Shown: piece by piece, positions 1 to 11,649 of the stretch
Position numbering within the stretch: the stretch's first letter is position 1
Layout of the letters: every line of letters starts with the position of its first letter
Origin: Rhizophagus sp. LPA8_4_AMF
Taxonomy: Eukaryota; Glomeromycota; Glomeromycetes; Glomerales; Glomeraceae
Assembly: GCA_021464525.1 (NCBI GenBank)
Contig: JADRCO010000369.1
Coordinates: 1 to 35,770, forward strand
Direction of reading: 5' to 3'
Length of the DNA stretch: 35,770 nucleotides
Notes under the pieces: generated by a model
Databases searched by the model: none
Told to the model about the DNA's origin: nothing
The model's input: only the letters and a program-made list of their open reading frames with translations
Made by a program: the position numbers and the translations under genes

Positions 1-1167
1 TTTTTTTATACTTAATAAATACAAATTTTTAATACTTATTAAATACTGCTGTTTAGTAAATACAAGACTCCATTCGGTTTAACTTTGTGATGATTAATAT
101 ATAAATTTTAGCAAAACCAAATATTTACTGATATTACTATAATATTTTTTAAAAAAATTTATTTTACAATGTAAAATTTAATTATTCCATAAAATTAGTA
201 TATATATATGAAAATAAAAAAACTAAGTACCGTATTATTTATTGCTTTAGATTTAGTTATTCAAAAATTATATTATTTACTAAATATATAATTTAACTTT
301 TATGTTTTTATATCAATATATTAGTTTATAAATAATAACATATTAATTAATAAAATACTGTATAATTATAAATATTCTTAAAAAATATATATATATAATA
401 TGATTTTACATTTAATTATTAAATATTTATATAATAATTATTTACTTTAGAGAATTGGCAATTTTTTTTAGAATATTAATAATTTTATTGATTGTGCTTT
501 AATACTAAGGATTGGACACAAATGTATCTCAGTACACTACGTATTTGTAAGCCCACCCCGAAGTGCAATGAGATGTAATCAATAAAGGAGATGTGTTTTT
601 AAGAATAAAGATTATACGTAATACATAAAACTATTCTATTTGTGCCATCCCACCCGACCAGCAGATGTCCTGTGAGAAATTTTAAAAATATTAATATTAT
701 TTAATTTTTATTTACTTGTATTTATTTTGATATAAACTATCTATAATGGAATTTAGATATTACGGATTAGCAATAAGATTAACAATAAACTTCAATCATA
801 TCACTACTCAATCCTGTACGAATTATATATATATGTTTTTTAATTGAATTAAACGGGTTTTTTGAAATGATATTTACAGAAAAAATTTTGCATTAAATGC
901 ATTAAATATAATTTCTTATATTGAATCAGAACATAGAACTGATTACATTATTGACATTTTTAACAGACAATAGATTACTTTCACTTTTTCATACCCATTG
1001 GAAATATTTGAATAAATTAAAAGGTTTTTTTCTCTTGACATGATTATACAAATTAATAAATAAAATACAGACAAAAAATATCTTAACCAACCAAAATAAA
1101 TAAATAAAATAAATAAATTTCTTTAATTAAAAAAAAAATACAATAGAAAATCTGAGTAAATGGATGA
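1..1167. other. AT-rich intergenic stretch
   Basis: I see no gene here. Most of it is A/T runs and short AT microsatellites. One patch at about 505-670 has clearly higher GC (it includes AAGCCCACCCCGAAGTGC and CCATCCCACCCGACC) and an AATAAA at about 580. It may be a fragment of a dispersed repeat or the 3' end of a lost transcript. It has no open frame and I could not identify it. Confidence 0.5.
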
Positions 1168-1780
1168 TCAAGATGTTTTCTCTGTGGTCTCCTTAACTTG
1201 TGGTACTTCCTCAACTTGTGGTACTTGTGGTGGAGGTCCAAGAAGATCTTTAACCTAATTAATTGTTTAATTGTAAATTTGATTAATTTTAAAAGTTGAA
1301 TAAATCTTAAGATTCATAATCTTTCCATTATAATAATCTAACACAAATTACTCAAAATTCTTGATTTCTCTTCTTATTAAAACAAAATCTAATGTATTGT
1401 ATATACCTTCTGATGTTCTTCTAAAACTTCCAATTCTTTTTCACCTGATGTAACCTGTGCGGCCAATTCTGGTTCACTATCAACGATTTCTTTTAACACA
1501 TATTTGAATTTTTGATATAATGAATCTGGTTGGGCAATATTATCAGGGGCTTGAAAATAAACTCCCTCCTCTAATTTTACAGAATTAAACCCTACAAAAA
1601 TAACAATAGTAAAAAATATCTTAATATATAAATATGGCTTATTTGTAAAGAATTCTTATAAGAAAACTATTTACACCCAAGACTTTTTTCAAATGTTCTA
1701 CGGAAATCAGTACGAGCATCCATAAGTTCTGCTGTTCTAGCAGCAGTTGGTGTTAAAGCAGCTGGACGATGACCACCCAT
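1168..1780 (-). CDS. Small conserved-looking protein, 3 exons, 125 aa
   Basis: Three exons join in one frame: 1780-1675, 1591-1407 and 1254-1168 (106, 185 and 87 nt; 126 codons with stop). Donors are T|GTAAAT and AAG|GTATAT; acceptors are TTGTAG and AATTAG. The first junction forms a TGG codon, and only this donor keeps the frame open. The protein begins MGGHRPAALTPTAARTAELM, is charged and helical in the middle (residues about 55-98), and ends in a Pro/Val/Glu-rich tail with three PQV repeats (residues about 105-117). There is no signal peptide or membrane segment. I do not recognise the family; size and composition would fit a small organellar or complex subunit, but that is a guess. Every exon is short, so a simple ORF scan misses it. 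Confidence 0.75.
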
Positions 1781-3920
1781 TTTATTTTATGAAATGCTAA
1801 TAATAAGTATTTGACAGAGATTATTGGTTTTACTATAGTTTATAATAAATAAGAACGAATTTGATTTTATCTCGGACAATCCAAATCATCTGTTTATAAC
1901 TACAAAAAAATTGATTGGCTTAAAAATTGATCGACATTGATATAAAAGGTAGGGTGCAGACAATATCGAAGACCAACCAAAATTTTTTAACTAGAGAAAA
2001 GAGAACCTACAGCCCGGGGCCTTCTTCAGTTTATCTCAATTAATGATTTCATAGAAATTGGAATAATAATTGAGAAAGAATGGAAAAATTTATTTTTAAA
2101 TATAAATAATTTTTTTTCTATTTCTTGTCACGCTTTACAATAAACTATTGAATGGAAACTGACTGCTGATTCTAACCAATAGGTGAAGATGCTAGTTCAA
2201 GAAGATTTAACTTAGCTAGTAGGTTTAATCCTTTTCCCATAGTGCGGTTTACCGCGGAAAAATTGATTTCGTAAATTACCAGATTATCTTTCTCAGAGTA
2301 ACCGATTAAACTTAATGATACACAAATTATAATAGATATTCCCTTTAATATAAACTGTCTGCTTGTTAGTTATTAGTTATTACAAGAGTTCTTTGTTATT
2401 TTTATTTTAACAATATTTTTTGACTGAATTCTAAAGTAAAAAATATGAAAAGGACCTGCCAAAGTCAAAATACTTAATGACGTTTATTCATATGTCATTA
2501 TGCGAAATTGGCATACAAATTTAATAATGCCTTTTTCAGGATCGTATAAGAAGGTGAAGTAAAATTTATACCAATTAATCAAATCTAAAAATTATTTATT
2601 ATTAATTACGAATTATTTTTTTAGATGATGATTCATATTTACGTATGGTGAGTATGAGCAGGTGAACGGGTGAAATACATGGCGATTTAAGACTATGGGT
2701 GGAGCAGTCTTAGACATTAGATATATATTATCTTTGTTATAGCATATATCTTTGTTATAGCATACATTTTTGTTATAGCATATATCTTTGTTATAGTATA
2801 TATCTTTTTATAAGCATGTATCTTCTTATAGCATATATCTTATACAAGTATAAGCCCTTTTTTAATTTGATATTGTGATACATTCTTCAGATATGGATTT
2901 TTTTAGTGATGCTAGTAAAAATCTCAATTATTGTTAGTAGTTTCTTTAAAAGAAAAATTATAATAATCACTTTCAATTATATCTTTATAGAATCTTAAAC
3001 TTGTAAATTTTTAATTCGTTTCTTTTTTATTAAATACTTTAATCTGTTGTCTTTATTAAAAATATATTGAACGAAAGTATAATTATTACTTTAACGTGTG
3101 TGTGTAGAAGTAGAACGATCCTTTTAAAATTCCCTTGAACAGTTCTTCTATTAATTATCTTTCTTCTATAATATATAAGAAGTGGAAATTTTATTATAAA
3201 TTCCTTTTCGTTTTGGTCAAAATGGTACCAACTTAATTGACTAATATAATTTTTGGAATACACTTTATACGCGTTGTCAGGCGGACAGTGGAACAGTGAA
3301 CATAAATTTATTATTTTTAAAATCGGTTATGCCAATACTTTTATTGAATTCTTTGAGTGAAAAGCTTGATGATCCAAGTGGTCAACTTATGAATCGATCA
3401 ATCATGGATTTTTTTTTTAAAAAAAATTATTTAATCCTTTAATTGGTTAGCTTGATTAATGATTAATTATATTTGAAAGAATTACAATATCAGATTATTA
3501 TAAAATTAGATTATATGTCATATCAAAAAGGATATTATTAACAAAATAGAAACTGATGATGTTTGCATACAGCAAAAAATTTACCATCAGTCGCGAGTAT
3601 AAATAGAATATCAACAGTATATAAAAATCAATTTATTAAGTTATATCAAGAAGCAAAGAGCACTTCCAGCAAACAAGATCAAGAAGTTACTGGCTCTTCA
3701 GCAGATGACATTAGACTGTTCGTTTATAAACCCGAAAAATGAATTAATTACATTGATTCAGCCAGAATTAATTTAAACTATAAAAAGGTGGAACAGCTTT
3801 TCACATAACCATTTATTCCAAATTGACAAACTTTTGGAGAACTACCCAAATCAAAAAAAAAGGCGGTTGAAAGGGAAAAAGCTTTACTAGTGAGTCAAAA
3901 TTGGGAACCGAACAAAATAG
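1781..3920. other. Intergenic region with minisatellite
   Basis: The part next to 1780 should hold the promoter of the 125-aa gene. A GC-richer patch with CAGCCCGGGGCC lies at about 2010-2022. The rest is AT-rich with no credible ORF apart from the 18-bp tandem repeat listed separately. Short ORFs such as the one at 3039-3263 have biased, low-complexity translations and no splice or start context. Confidence 0.5.
2728..2850. repeat. 18-bp minisatellite
   Basis: About six to seven head-to-tail copies of ATCTTTGTTATAGCATAT. The left copies are nearly identical, and the copies after about 2800 diverge (ATCTTTTTATAAGCATGT, ATCTTCTTATAGCATAT). The gradient from clean to degenerate copies is typical of a replication-slippage array. 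No coding meaning is apparent. Confidence 0.85.
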
Positions 3921-4193
3921 AAAGTTTTACAAGAATTTGAAGAGCCCGAGGATAATAAATTAGAAGGGAATAACAAAGATAATAGATTATATTTACGGTC
4001 CTCTGATACCTTTCCTTAACCGGTTTCTCACAAAGGCAAGGATGATAAATTAGAATTTCGGTCTGACGATATTCTCCCCTATACGATTTCCTCCGAAGAA
4101 GAATATAGTATCCTTCCCTATTCGATTTCCGAAGGAAGTGGAATGGCCTTGCCCTTCTACATCAAAAACACGGAAACCATCAGGAATTTTTAA
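3921..4193 (+). pseudogene. Decayed ORF with one in-frame TAA
   Basis: Reading from 3921 gives one continuous frame to the stop at 4191-4193, interrupted only by TAA at 4017-4019. The translation is acidic, Ser/Asp-rich and locally duplicated: a D-N-K-L-E ... R-S-S-D piece is echoed as D-D-K-L-E-F-R-S-D-D, and an I-L-P-Y-(T/S)-I-S motif occurs twice. TAA for CAA would be one C-to-T change. Upstream (about 3590-3920) coding-like scraps occur in several frames. No family is recognised. I infer a broken gene or repeat-derived gene; a short exon is also possible. Confidence 0.35.
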
Positions 4194-6230
4194 GAAATGA
4201 ATATGAAAAAAAAGAACCACCAAAAAGTATGTCTCTATTTAAAGGATAATTAAATTATAAAAATTTTACACTGTATTTAGGAACAATTAAAGAACAAAAA
4301 TACCATTCACACAATCTTACTGAACTTGTTGTAAAAAACGAAAATGAAATTTCCACAAACCTTCAGTAAGAACTAAAAACTCTTCTACAAATTTGAATTT
4401 GAAACCTCGGGTTGTTACCATTTAATTCATATAGCAACAATGGACAATCCGCAGGAAACCCTGTACACAACCTTTTTCTAATATTTCATCGCCTACAAAT
4501 TTTTATAAACAGAAATAAATAATTTAATGGACAAGGACGGTAATTTTAACCCTCTTCGATAATAATACCTTGAACGGAAATTCAATTTTCCAAGTCACTC
4601 ACCTTTGATTACTGACAATAATTCAAATGGAACACTTTTGAATATAATAAAGCAATATGAACGCGACGCGACAATTACAGAATAATTAGTCATAGCATTT
4701 CAAATGTAACACAATTGTAAAGCTGTCACGTGCTAGTGCATATAGAATAGGATCGACGTTTATTTATTCACGTGCACGTGATAAAGTGTATGCAAATTGT
4801 TAAAATGCAAAATGTAACAATGACAATTATAATAAGCCACGCCACATTATGGCTTGAATAGAGCGACCCAGACACATCTCTTTTCCGCAGTAGTCTCATT
4901 GACTCATTGACACAGTCTAATTGACACATACCGTATAATTAAGGAAATGTTATTAGGAGAAGAAATATACTGCGTATCAGCATCTCATTGGCCGCAGTAA
5001 GGTTATTGTTATCGTGCAATATGATTAAAATGTTACTATTTTTGGTTGGGATATTTATATATTTTGCTGATCATTTTTTATAAAATTCTTGGTAATAACA
5101 GATAAGTAAATTTATGAGGAGAATCTTTTCTTGGTAGATTTCTTTTTTTTTTAGAATATAATGAATAAGGAAACATTAAAAAAAAAATTTTTACCTTTTT
5201 TTTTTTTAAAAAAAAGAAAGTTCTTATGTAAAGTGAAACGCAGCAGCTCAAATTTACGCAGTTCACTTTGAAAGCAATTTGTAAATTTACTTGTAAACTC
5301 TATTTGTACATTGAATGAATTCTTGGTTCGATCCAAGTTTTATTTTTGAAAGAATAATTGAATAAAAAAGGAAAAATAGCGTAATTAAATAAACATACAT
5401 TGATTGGAATAAAAATAAAATAATTAAATGATTTCATCTTAAAATGTTTTTGAATGCAATGTATTATCAATGTATTGTACTTGATACATTCGGGTATTGT
5501 CAATGGATATAATATAAAGCCACCTACTTTATAAATTAGAAAATAACCAAATATGGAAGATTATAATTCTAATTGAAAAAATTGTGTAAACAAAAGTAAT
5601 TCCCGCCAAAAAATAAAAATATTATTTTCCGATGAATTACACTTTTTAACGATTTAGGAAAAGACTTTTAAAAAAAAAACCAAAAAAAAATTCGTAACAC
5701 TTTAAGATGATTTATAATACAAAAAAGTAGCGAGAATATATTCTTTATTTTTTTCAAGTATATACAAGATATCGAAAACCATTTCATTCTATCGTTTTAA
5801 TATTAAAAAAAAAATATGAAAATTTAAAAAATTATAATCGAAGTAAAATAAAATCTTATATAAAAAAGGCAAACATAATTAGGAAGGTACGCTTATATTT
5901 TATTCTATATATATAGAATGAAAATAGTTCGATTCTTATATGTTTAGTGAAATATAACGGTATTCGAATCTATATATCAGATATGTACAAAATGGGAAAT
6001 CCGAAAAAAAAACTAAAATAATATAAAATAAATAAATAATAAAATGATATTTTCCAAAAAGTCCGAAATATATATATAAGAATAAAATGAATAAATAAAA
6101 AAAATAAAATAAAATAAAATAAAATGTTCGATAATTTCTTCGGTAATAACATAAAAAATTGTTGGTGGCCACCACTTACTATACACTTTCTTAGGGTTAA
6201 CGTTAACATATTCTTAAAAAGCTTAAAAAC
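4194..6230. other. Intergenic region, no supported gene
   Basis: AT-rich with long homopolymer runs (poly-A and poly-T at 5140-5215, 5665-5695 and 6005-6125). The short ORFs here are made of those runs. The only structured part is the regulatory-like cluster at about 4680-4910. A 12-bp palindrome GTTAACGTTAAC lies at about 6197-6208. Confidence 0.5.
4727..4906. promoter_or_regulatory. Cluster of CACGTG E-boxes and an AP-1-like site
   Basis: Three CACGTG hexamers occur within 54 bp: 4727-4732, 4769-4774 and 4775-4780. The last two abut and form the perfect 14-bp palindrome TCACGTGCACGTGA at 4768-4781. A TGACTCA heptamer (the Gcn4/AP-1 core) follows at 4900-4906. In fungi CACGTG is bound by bHLH factors of the Cbf1/Pho4 type and TGACTCA by bZIP factors; that is family knowledge, not shown here. 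No gene start lies next to the cluster, so it may be an orphan promoter, a distal element or chance. Confidence 0.4.
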
Positions 6231-6233
6231 TAA

Positions 6234-6282
6234 TTTTTTTTTTTTTTTTTTTTTTTACTACTATTATTATTATTATTATTAG
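6234..6282. repeat. Poly-T tract and (ATT)n microsatellite
   Basis: A run of 23 T is followed directly by ACTACT and about seven ATT triplets. It lies just downstream of the zinc-cluster gene (which is on the minus strand), where it reads as (AAT)n then poly-A. It is likely to be length-variable between strains. Confidence 0.9.
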
Positions 6283-6303
6283 CCAACCAGTGGCATGAAT
6301 AAA

Positions 6304-7284
6304 TTATTGGCCATTGTTAGATGAATTTGAACCGTATGAAGAATCGACATCATAATAAAAAGAAAATCCATCATCCAAATACTGATGTTGGTAAGGGAAA
6401 TCGCTAGAAGTTTGTACGGGAGAGCTGCCATAATCACTTCCGCTAAAATAGGCAACTTCTTCCATTGGGGGGGTCAAATGAGGAGAATTGATATTGATAT
6501 TTGTTGGGGTTGGTGCCAAGAGAGGGGAGGTAGCTATGTCAAGTTTAAAATCAGGAATATTTAAATTGATTTCGGAGCCGGCATCAGATCCGGGAGAATG
6601 TAAAGCTAAATTTTCCAACCCGGTTGTTACAGTTGGAGTTGCGTTAAATAATTGATTATTTGAAATATTCATTTCTTCGATGATATTTTGTGGAATTGGA
6701 TTAAATGTATCTTCTGGGTTACAATAATTAATACAGGATTCTGCTATGGTTTTTAATGTTGCTATAATGCTATTTGTGCTATTAACATCATTTTGTGATA
6801 ATTTTATGAGCAATGCTTGAACTACTTGTAATAAAATATACCAAATTCTACTTTCATTAATAACTTGTCGAAGTTGATTAAAAATTATGGAATGATCAAC
6901 GAAGTGGGTATGACAATCAAAAAGTAAATTCAATACTTGTTTTTCTAATTTAAGAATTTCATTATCTTCGGCTTTTTTGACACAATTATCATTAATAATC
7001 TTCAAATTTTCTTGAGTTTCCATTAAGATCTTTTCTAAATTTTCTACTTTTGAGTTAAGTTTTTCAACTTGTCGATTCTTTCTTGGACTTTTATCATAAA
7101 CGCAAGTTCCATAATCACAATTAGTACAAGAAATGTTACGTTCAGCGTCTCCGTCGCATTTAATTTTCAAATGTCTACATTTTTGACAAGCTCTACGATT
7201 GATTGAACCTCTTGGTTGTCTTCTAACTGGTTGGTTTGCGGCAGGGGATTGAATAGATAATTCGGTTTGAGTAGTTGATGCCAT
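6304..7284 (-). CDS. Zn2Cys6 fungal-type transcription factor
   Basis: Single-exon, 326 aa. Residues 33-61 hold six cysteines (C33, C36, C43, C53, C56, C61) with the basic run RHLKIK between C36 and C43, the signature of the fungal Zn2Cys6 binuclear DNA-binding domain. A basic linker (SPRKNRQ) and a predicted coiled coil at about 72-125 follow, as in Gal4-type dimerising factors. The middle is helical; the C-terminal 130 residues are Ser/Pro/Asn/Tyr-rich and acidic, as expected of an activation region. The spacing CX2CX6CX9CX2CX4C has a shorter last gap than the usual six or more. No clear fungal-specific middle-homology domain is visible. It should act in the nucleus; targets are unknown. 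The start is the first Met after a TATA-like box about 50 bp upstream. Confidence 0.85.
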   Translation of the reverse strand: MASTTQTELSIQSPAANQPVRRQPRGSINRRACQKCRHLKIKCDGDAERNISCTNCDYGTCVYDKSPRKNRQVEKLNSKVENLEKILMETQENLKIINDNCVKKAEDNEILKLEKQVLNLLFDCHTHFVDHSIIFNQLRQVINESRIWYILLQVVQALLIKLSQNDVNSTNSIIATLKTIAESCINYCNPEDTFNPIPQNIIEEMNISNNQLFNATPTVTTGLENLALHSPGSDAGSEINLNIPDFKLDIATSPLLAPTPTNININSPHLTPPMEEVAYFSGSDYGSSPVQTSSDFPYQHQYLDDGFSFYYDVDSSYGSNSSNNGQ

Positions 7285-7334
7285 AATTTTTTTGTGTTTG
7301 CGAATACGAAGTTACGTAAAGAATATATGTGATG

Positions 7335-7342
7335 TTTATATA
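7335..7342 (-). promoter_or_regulatory. TATA-like box of the Zn2Cys6 gene
   Basis: TATATAAA on the minus strand, about 50 bp upstream of the ATG at 7284. The same octamer precedes the phosphotransferase gene (14929-14936). Confidence 0.5.
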
Positions 7343-9329
7343 GATTATGTATCGAATAAATAGATCGGTTGTATATATTATTAAATGGTTTTTAAACGCC
7401 AAGTTCGAGAATTTATCGTGAAAAAAAAAATCGTTTTTTTTTTTTATAAACGAAATAAAAATAATAAAAGAATTGATATTAAATATAAAATATATTTTAT
7501 ATTTATATATATTTATAGTGTTTTTATTAAAAAAAATAAATTTTTTCGTAAAAAAGCGTCGGATGTTAAAAAAAAGATGTAAGAATTAATTTAAAATCTT
7601 TCGAAAAGTATGATATGATAATAATTTTTTATTATTATCTTGAAAAGAAATTTTTAATCCAAAAGTATTGAGGACGTTCTAGTCAAGGAAGAATAAAAAA
7701 AAGAAAAAAATAGGTGTTTATATAATTTTTTCAAATGAGGCGCAGGATAAGAATTTCTAAAATTTTTGCTGCGTTTCTTTATAATATTTCTCAATTTATT
7801 TGTTTCAAAATTTTTTTTTTTTTCAAGTTTGTTTGAATTTGATGATGGTCAGTCAAAGCAAATCTGTATGCATATTTATGGAAAAATTTTTTGTTTGTGG
7901 CTCTGTGGCTTGAAGTGTGGCAAACCATATGAAATTTCTTTTGTAATGTAGTGTACAACCAATGATTTAATGTTATTATATTCCATCGAACAAGCCACAG
8001 AGAAACTTCGTTATGGAACACGCATGGATAACATTTCCTTATTAATTTATTAATTTTCAAGCCTCTTTGTTAACAAACCTTTAACAACCGCAGTTCAGAA
8101 TTCCGGGAATCTAACCTAATTTGAAATCCTTGTGAAAATAAAAATCAAAAAAAGAAAAGTTGTACTCTTTTACTTTTGTAGTGTTACATTTGTCACAGCT
8201 TAACAAATATTTTTATTCTTCATGGAAAAGCTCAGAAAAACTGGAAAACCGTTAAAGAATAATTTTTGTTCAAAAACGGAAATTATACTACGAAAAATGT
8301 TTAATTTTTTTTTTACTCCTTTTATATTTCAACGTTTTGTTTGTTTCAACGTATAGTATCATATTATTAGTAACATCCTTTTTAAAAAAATACTTTATTG
8401 GTCAAATTAATTCCTTTTTTTCTAAAGCATGATATTTTTAATACCTGGTAAAGTAATCCTTATCAATCCACATGTCTTCATTTAGAAACTTATTTGTTAT
8501 TTTTTAAAAAATGAAATTGAATTTATTAATCCTATGTACTTATTTATTATTTTCATTATTTGTAGCACGTACTGTATTTTATTTTTATCGCCTGTTAAAA
8601 TATAATCAAATTAACTTCTAAATATGTAAGAAACAAAATAGAAGATTTATGCAAGTAAAATAAACATTTTTATTTTGCATTTCCTAGGTAAAAAGTTAAT
8701 TTTTTACTTTACCGACTTACCAACTTACGATTCTTTACGATCTTACAATTACCGGGCTTCCTCCGCAAAAAGATTTTTTTTTTTTTTCCTTTTTTCTTCT
8801 TTTACTAAAACTGGTAAATATTCTAGAAGCACAAAAAATGTTTTAGTAATGTTGACGAAAGTGGAGTATCTCTTTGTCCCATCTAATATGGAAATATCAT
8901 GTTTACTAAATTAATTAATCTCGAAATAGAATTGGTATTCGTAGAATATTCTAGTACGTTATTGTAATATTGGTAAACCAATCCCAAATAATTTAGATTA
9001 TGATGAAATATTTTGGTAAAACCGTAAGTAGTTATTTTTCAATCTATCCTTAAACAATTTAAAAAGTAAATATTATTTTTCTAGAATATGTGAAACTTTT
9101 CTTTTTTTTCTAGAAAATAATGAAACGTTACATTTTTATTATTTTTAACTTAGAATCAAAATAGGTTGACATAAAACGTATATTATGCATAATATTTATA
9201 GATTATCGATTATACTAATTTATCACAATGGGCATTGTTTCTATATATTAGCTAAATGGCTTAAAAGTTATGAACTAAAAAAAGATTTAAATTAAAAATT
9301 AAAAATTACGTTTTTATTTAATTATTTAA
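7343..9329. other. Intergenic region, no supported gene
   Basis: AT-rich. Short ORFs at 7385-7582, 7766-8060 and 8675-8914 translate into Lys/Phe/Ile runs with no domain, no codon bias and no splice context, and I do not call them. A short inverted repeat (CTCTGTGGCTT at about 7901 and its complement at about 7993) could form a weak hairpin. Confidence 0.5.
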
Positions 9330-9510
9330 AATAAAAAGATATAGAATAGTTGATAAAAAAGATGTGAAATATTTAACAAAAAGATGTGGAATGTTAAATA
9401 AAAGATGTGGGAATATTTAATAAAGGATCTGGAAATAAAAAGATGTGAAATGTTAAATAAAAGATATGGAATATTTAATAAAGAATCTGAAAATAAAAAG
9501 ATGTGGAATG
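9330..9510. repeat. Minisatellite with higher-order unit
   Basis: Tandem AAAAGATGTGGAATATTTAA-type units of about 20-24 bp, with variants GATGTG, GATATG and GATCTG/GAATCTG alternating. A block of three units (about 65 bp) appears twice (around 9385-9440 and 9440-9500), so the array seems to have expanded once at the level of the trimer. Confidence 0.75.
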
Positions 9511-10321
9511 TTTACCTTTTATTGTACAATACTATAACAATATCATAACTATTATTATATTTTTTTAATCTATAAATGAACTGTCAGAATAATTAAAGCA
9601 AAAAATCAATATTGTTGAATTGTTTTAGTTTATTAAATTACTTATACTATAGATTTTTTATTACTTTTTTATAACAAAAAAAAATTTTGAAATAAATTAT
9701 TATTAAACATATATTACCATATAGTACTGTATAGTAGTATTTTTCTTTGAACATACCACTAGATAGTATATCTACTTTATAAGACCTAAGTATTTTACTA
9801 GATAAATTCTAGTAATTTAAGTTTAATCTTGATAAAATACCAATTGGATATTATAAAAGATGTAAAATATAGTTTTTATAAAATACTTCTAGATATTAGA
9901 TTTTTGTATAAAATTTAGAATACTATATACAGTATTAGATAATATATATAAAAATTAGTTTTAATTTTAAATAAAAGTTATAATAAACTAATATTTAAAT
10001 TTTATTTGATTCTATATTAAATAAATGAAATTATTAAAAAATTCAAATTATTCTTACAATAGAATTAGTTATTAAAATTTTTTAAATAAAAAAGGTTTTG
10101 AAAAAAAAGAAATTAGATTTTAATAATAAAAAATATTAATAATATATTTTAATTTTTTTATTAATACCTCTCAAATTTTCACAGACTGCAAGGATAATTT
10201 ATCTAAGAAAATCCATTTTATATATAATTTACTTGTGTAGAATAATAAGCTAATTGACAGTGTACAGATGGATTTTAATAGGATGATGAATAGTTTACAA
10301 ATTTTTTATGTTAATAAGAGA
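9511..10321. other. Extremely AT-rich intergenic DNA
   Basis: Almost entirely A/T with scattered CTAGA words. No ORF, RNA gene or clear repeat was seen. Confidence 0.5.
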
Positions 10322-10495
10322 AGTGACACATATTACATAATTATTAAAGGGGGGAGAGGGATAGTCAAAATCTTACGTTACACTTAATAAAATCATATAT
10401 TTATAATATAATAATTTGATTGGCTGTTAAATCTGACAAGGGGGAGAGGAAAGGTAAGTTTATATTAAATTAAATATTACGTAATATGTGTCACT
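10322..10495. mobile_element. 174-bp non-autonomous TIR element (MITE-like)
   Basis: The left end AGTGACACATATTACATAAT and the right end ATTACGTAATATGTGTCACT are inverted copies over 20 bp with one mismatch. Inside each end lies a G-rich word in direct orientation (GGGGGGAGAGGG at about 10350 and AGGGGGAGAGG at about 10439). It has no coding capacity. A clean target-site duplication is not obvious, so the superfamily cannot be assigned. The size and the terminal repeats fit a MITE mobilised in trans by a transposase encoded elsewhere. Confidence 0.7.
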
Positions 10496-11308
10496 GCCCT
10501 AAAGTGTAGTTTTTATTTTTACTTTATATATTAGATTACTATTTCCTGTATTAATATATTTGTAAATGCACTGCAAAATAAAAAAAATAACTCTTAAATT
10601 TATAATATTATATTACTATTATAAAATCTTGTTAAAATTTTTTTAACTATTTAATTATATAATTTCTTTTAAAATAATTCAACCAATTATTTTGAATTAA
10701 ATAAGTTAATTGTAAATAAAATCTTTTCTAAAATTCTTTTTAAATTTTTACATTTAAACTATATATTAACTTGTAAATTTTATTATCAAATTTAATAAAA
10801 TTATTAAAATATTTTTGAATTTCTTAAAAATATATAATAGCTTATTAAAATAAATATTTAAATGCAATAAATTATAGAAATTTTTACAATGATTATTTAA
10901 TACTAAAGGATATTTCTTTTATTATATTCAATTTTAATATTATTATAATTTAAAAATAATTCTAATATAATACAGAAAATAATTCTTTTGAAATTTACCT
11001 TTAAAAATAAAAATTACTAGAATTAAATGTTAAAATACTTTTAATTGTACAGTAAGGTTAAAATTTTTAGAAGAATAGAATTTTACTTTTTTGTAATACT
11101 TTTTTAAGGATACTTTAAAAAAGTTCTGTAAAAATATTTTTCAAATTGTTTTAAATAATTCTTTTTTTTGCAATTTTTAAAATAGAATATTTTTGCAATT
11201 CAATAGTATTATAATATTTTTATCTTTATTAATAAAAATTGAATTTTTGGATTTTAGTATCATATATTTTTATTCTTTTTTTGTTTATAATTTTTACAAT
11301 TTGAGTTT
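10496..11308. other. AT-rich intergenic DNA
   Basis: Nothing supported: A/T runs and no ORF above background. Confidence 0.5.
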
Positions 11309-11395
11309 CGGTCAAAAATTATTATAATTTGGGCCGGAATTATGGTAATTTTGACCAGAATTAGGGTTTTTGTTTTATAAATTTGGCCGGAATTA
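11309..11395. repeat. Copy of a dispersed GGCCGGAATTA repeat
   Basis: Contains GGTCAAAAATTAT ... GGGCCGGAATTATGG, then TTTTGACCAGAATTAGG, then TTTGGCCGGAATTA: short words iterated around a GGCC(A/G)GAATTA core. A related copy in the opposite orientation lies at 35170-35206. This looks like a dispersed, internally repetitive element. Confidence 0.5.
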
Positions 11396-11649
11396 AAATT
11401 TCTATTGGCTGAATGTAGTTTTATAGATTTTGAAGTACAATTTAAAAATTTAAATAAATTGCCTTCCAGTGATTGGTTTTTTATAATATTGAGCTCATTT
11501 AGATTGAGAGAATGAGAAGAATCTAACTGGTAGCAATTGAATTTTTTAGGATCTAAATAATGTTGTAATCCGATTTATGATCTTTCAGTATAATAATTTT
11601 TTTCGTGAAAGTATGTGTAAAAGATATCATAGTAAGCTTAATGATATAC

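Noticed and set aside
7385-7582. 65-aa plus ORF with Lys/Phe/Ile-rich translation
   Set aside because: Product of poly-A and poly-T runs next to the zinc-cluster promoter; no domain and no composition expected of a real protein.
7901-8003. 11-bp inverted repeat (CTCTGTGGCTT / AAGCCACAGAG)
   Set aside because: Arms are short and about 80 nt apart, in AT-rich DNA; no terminator or element context.
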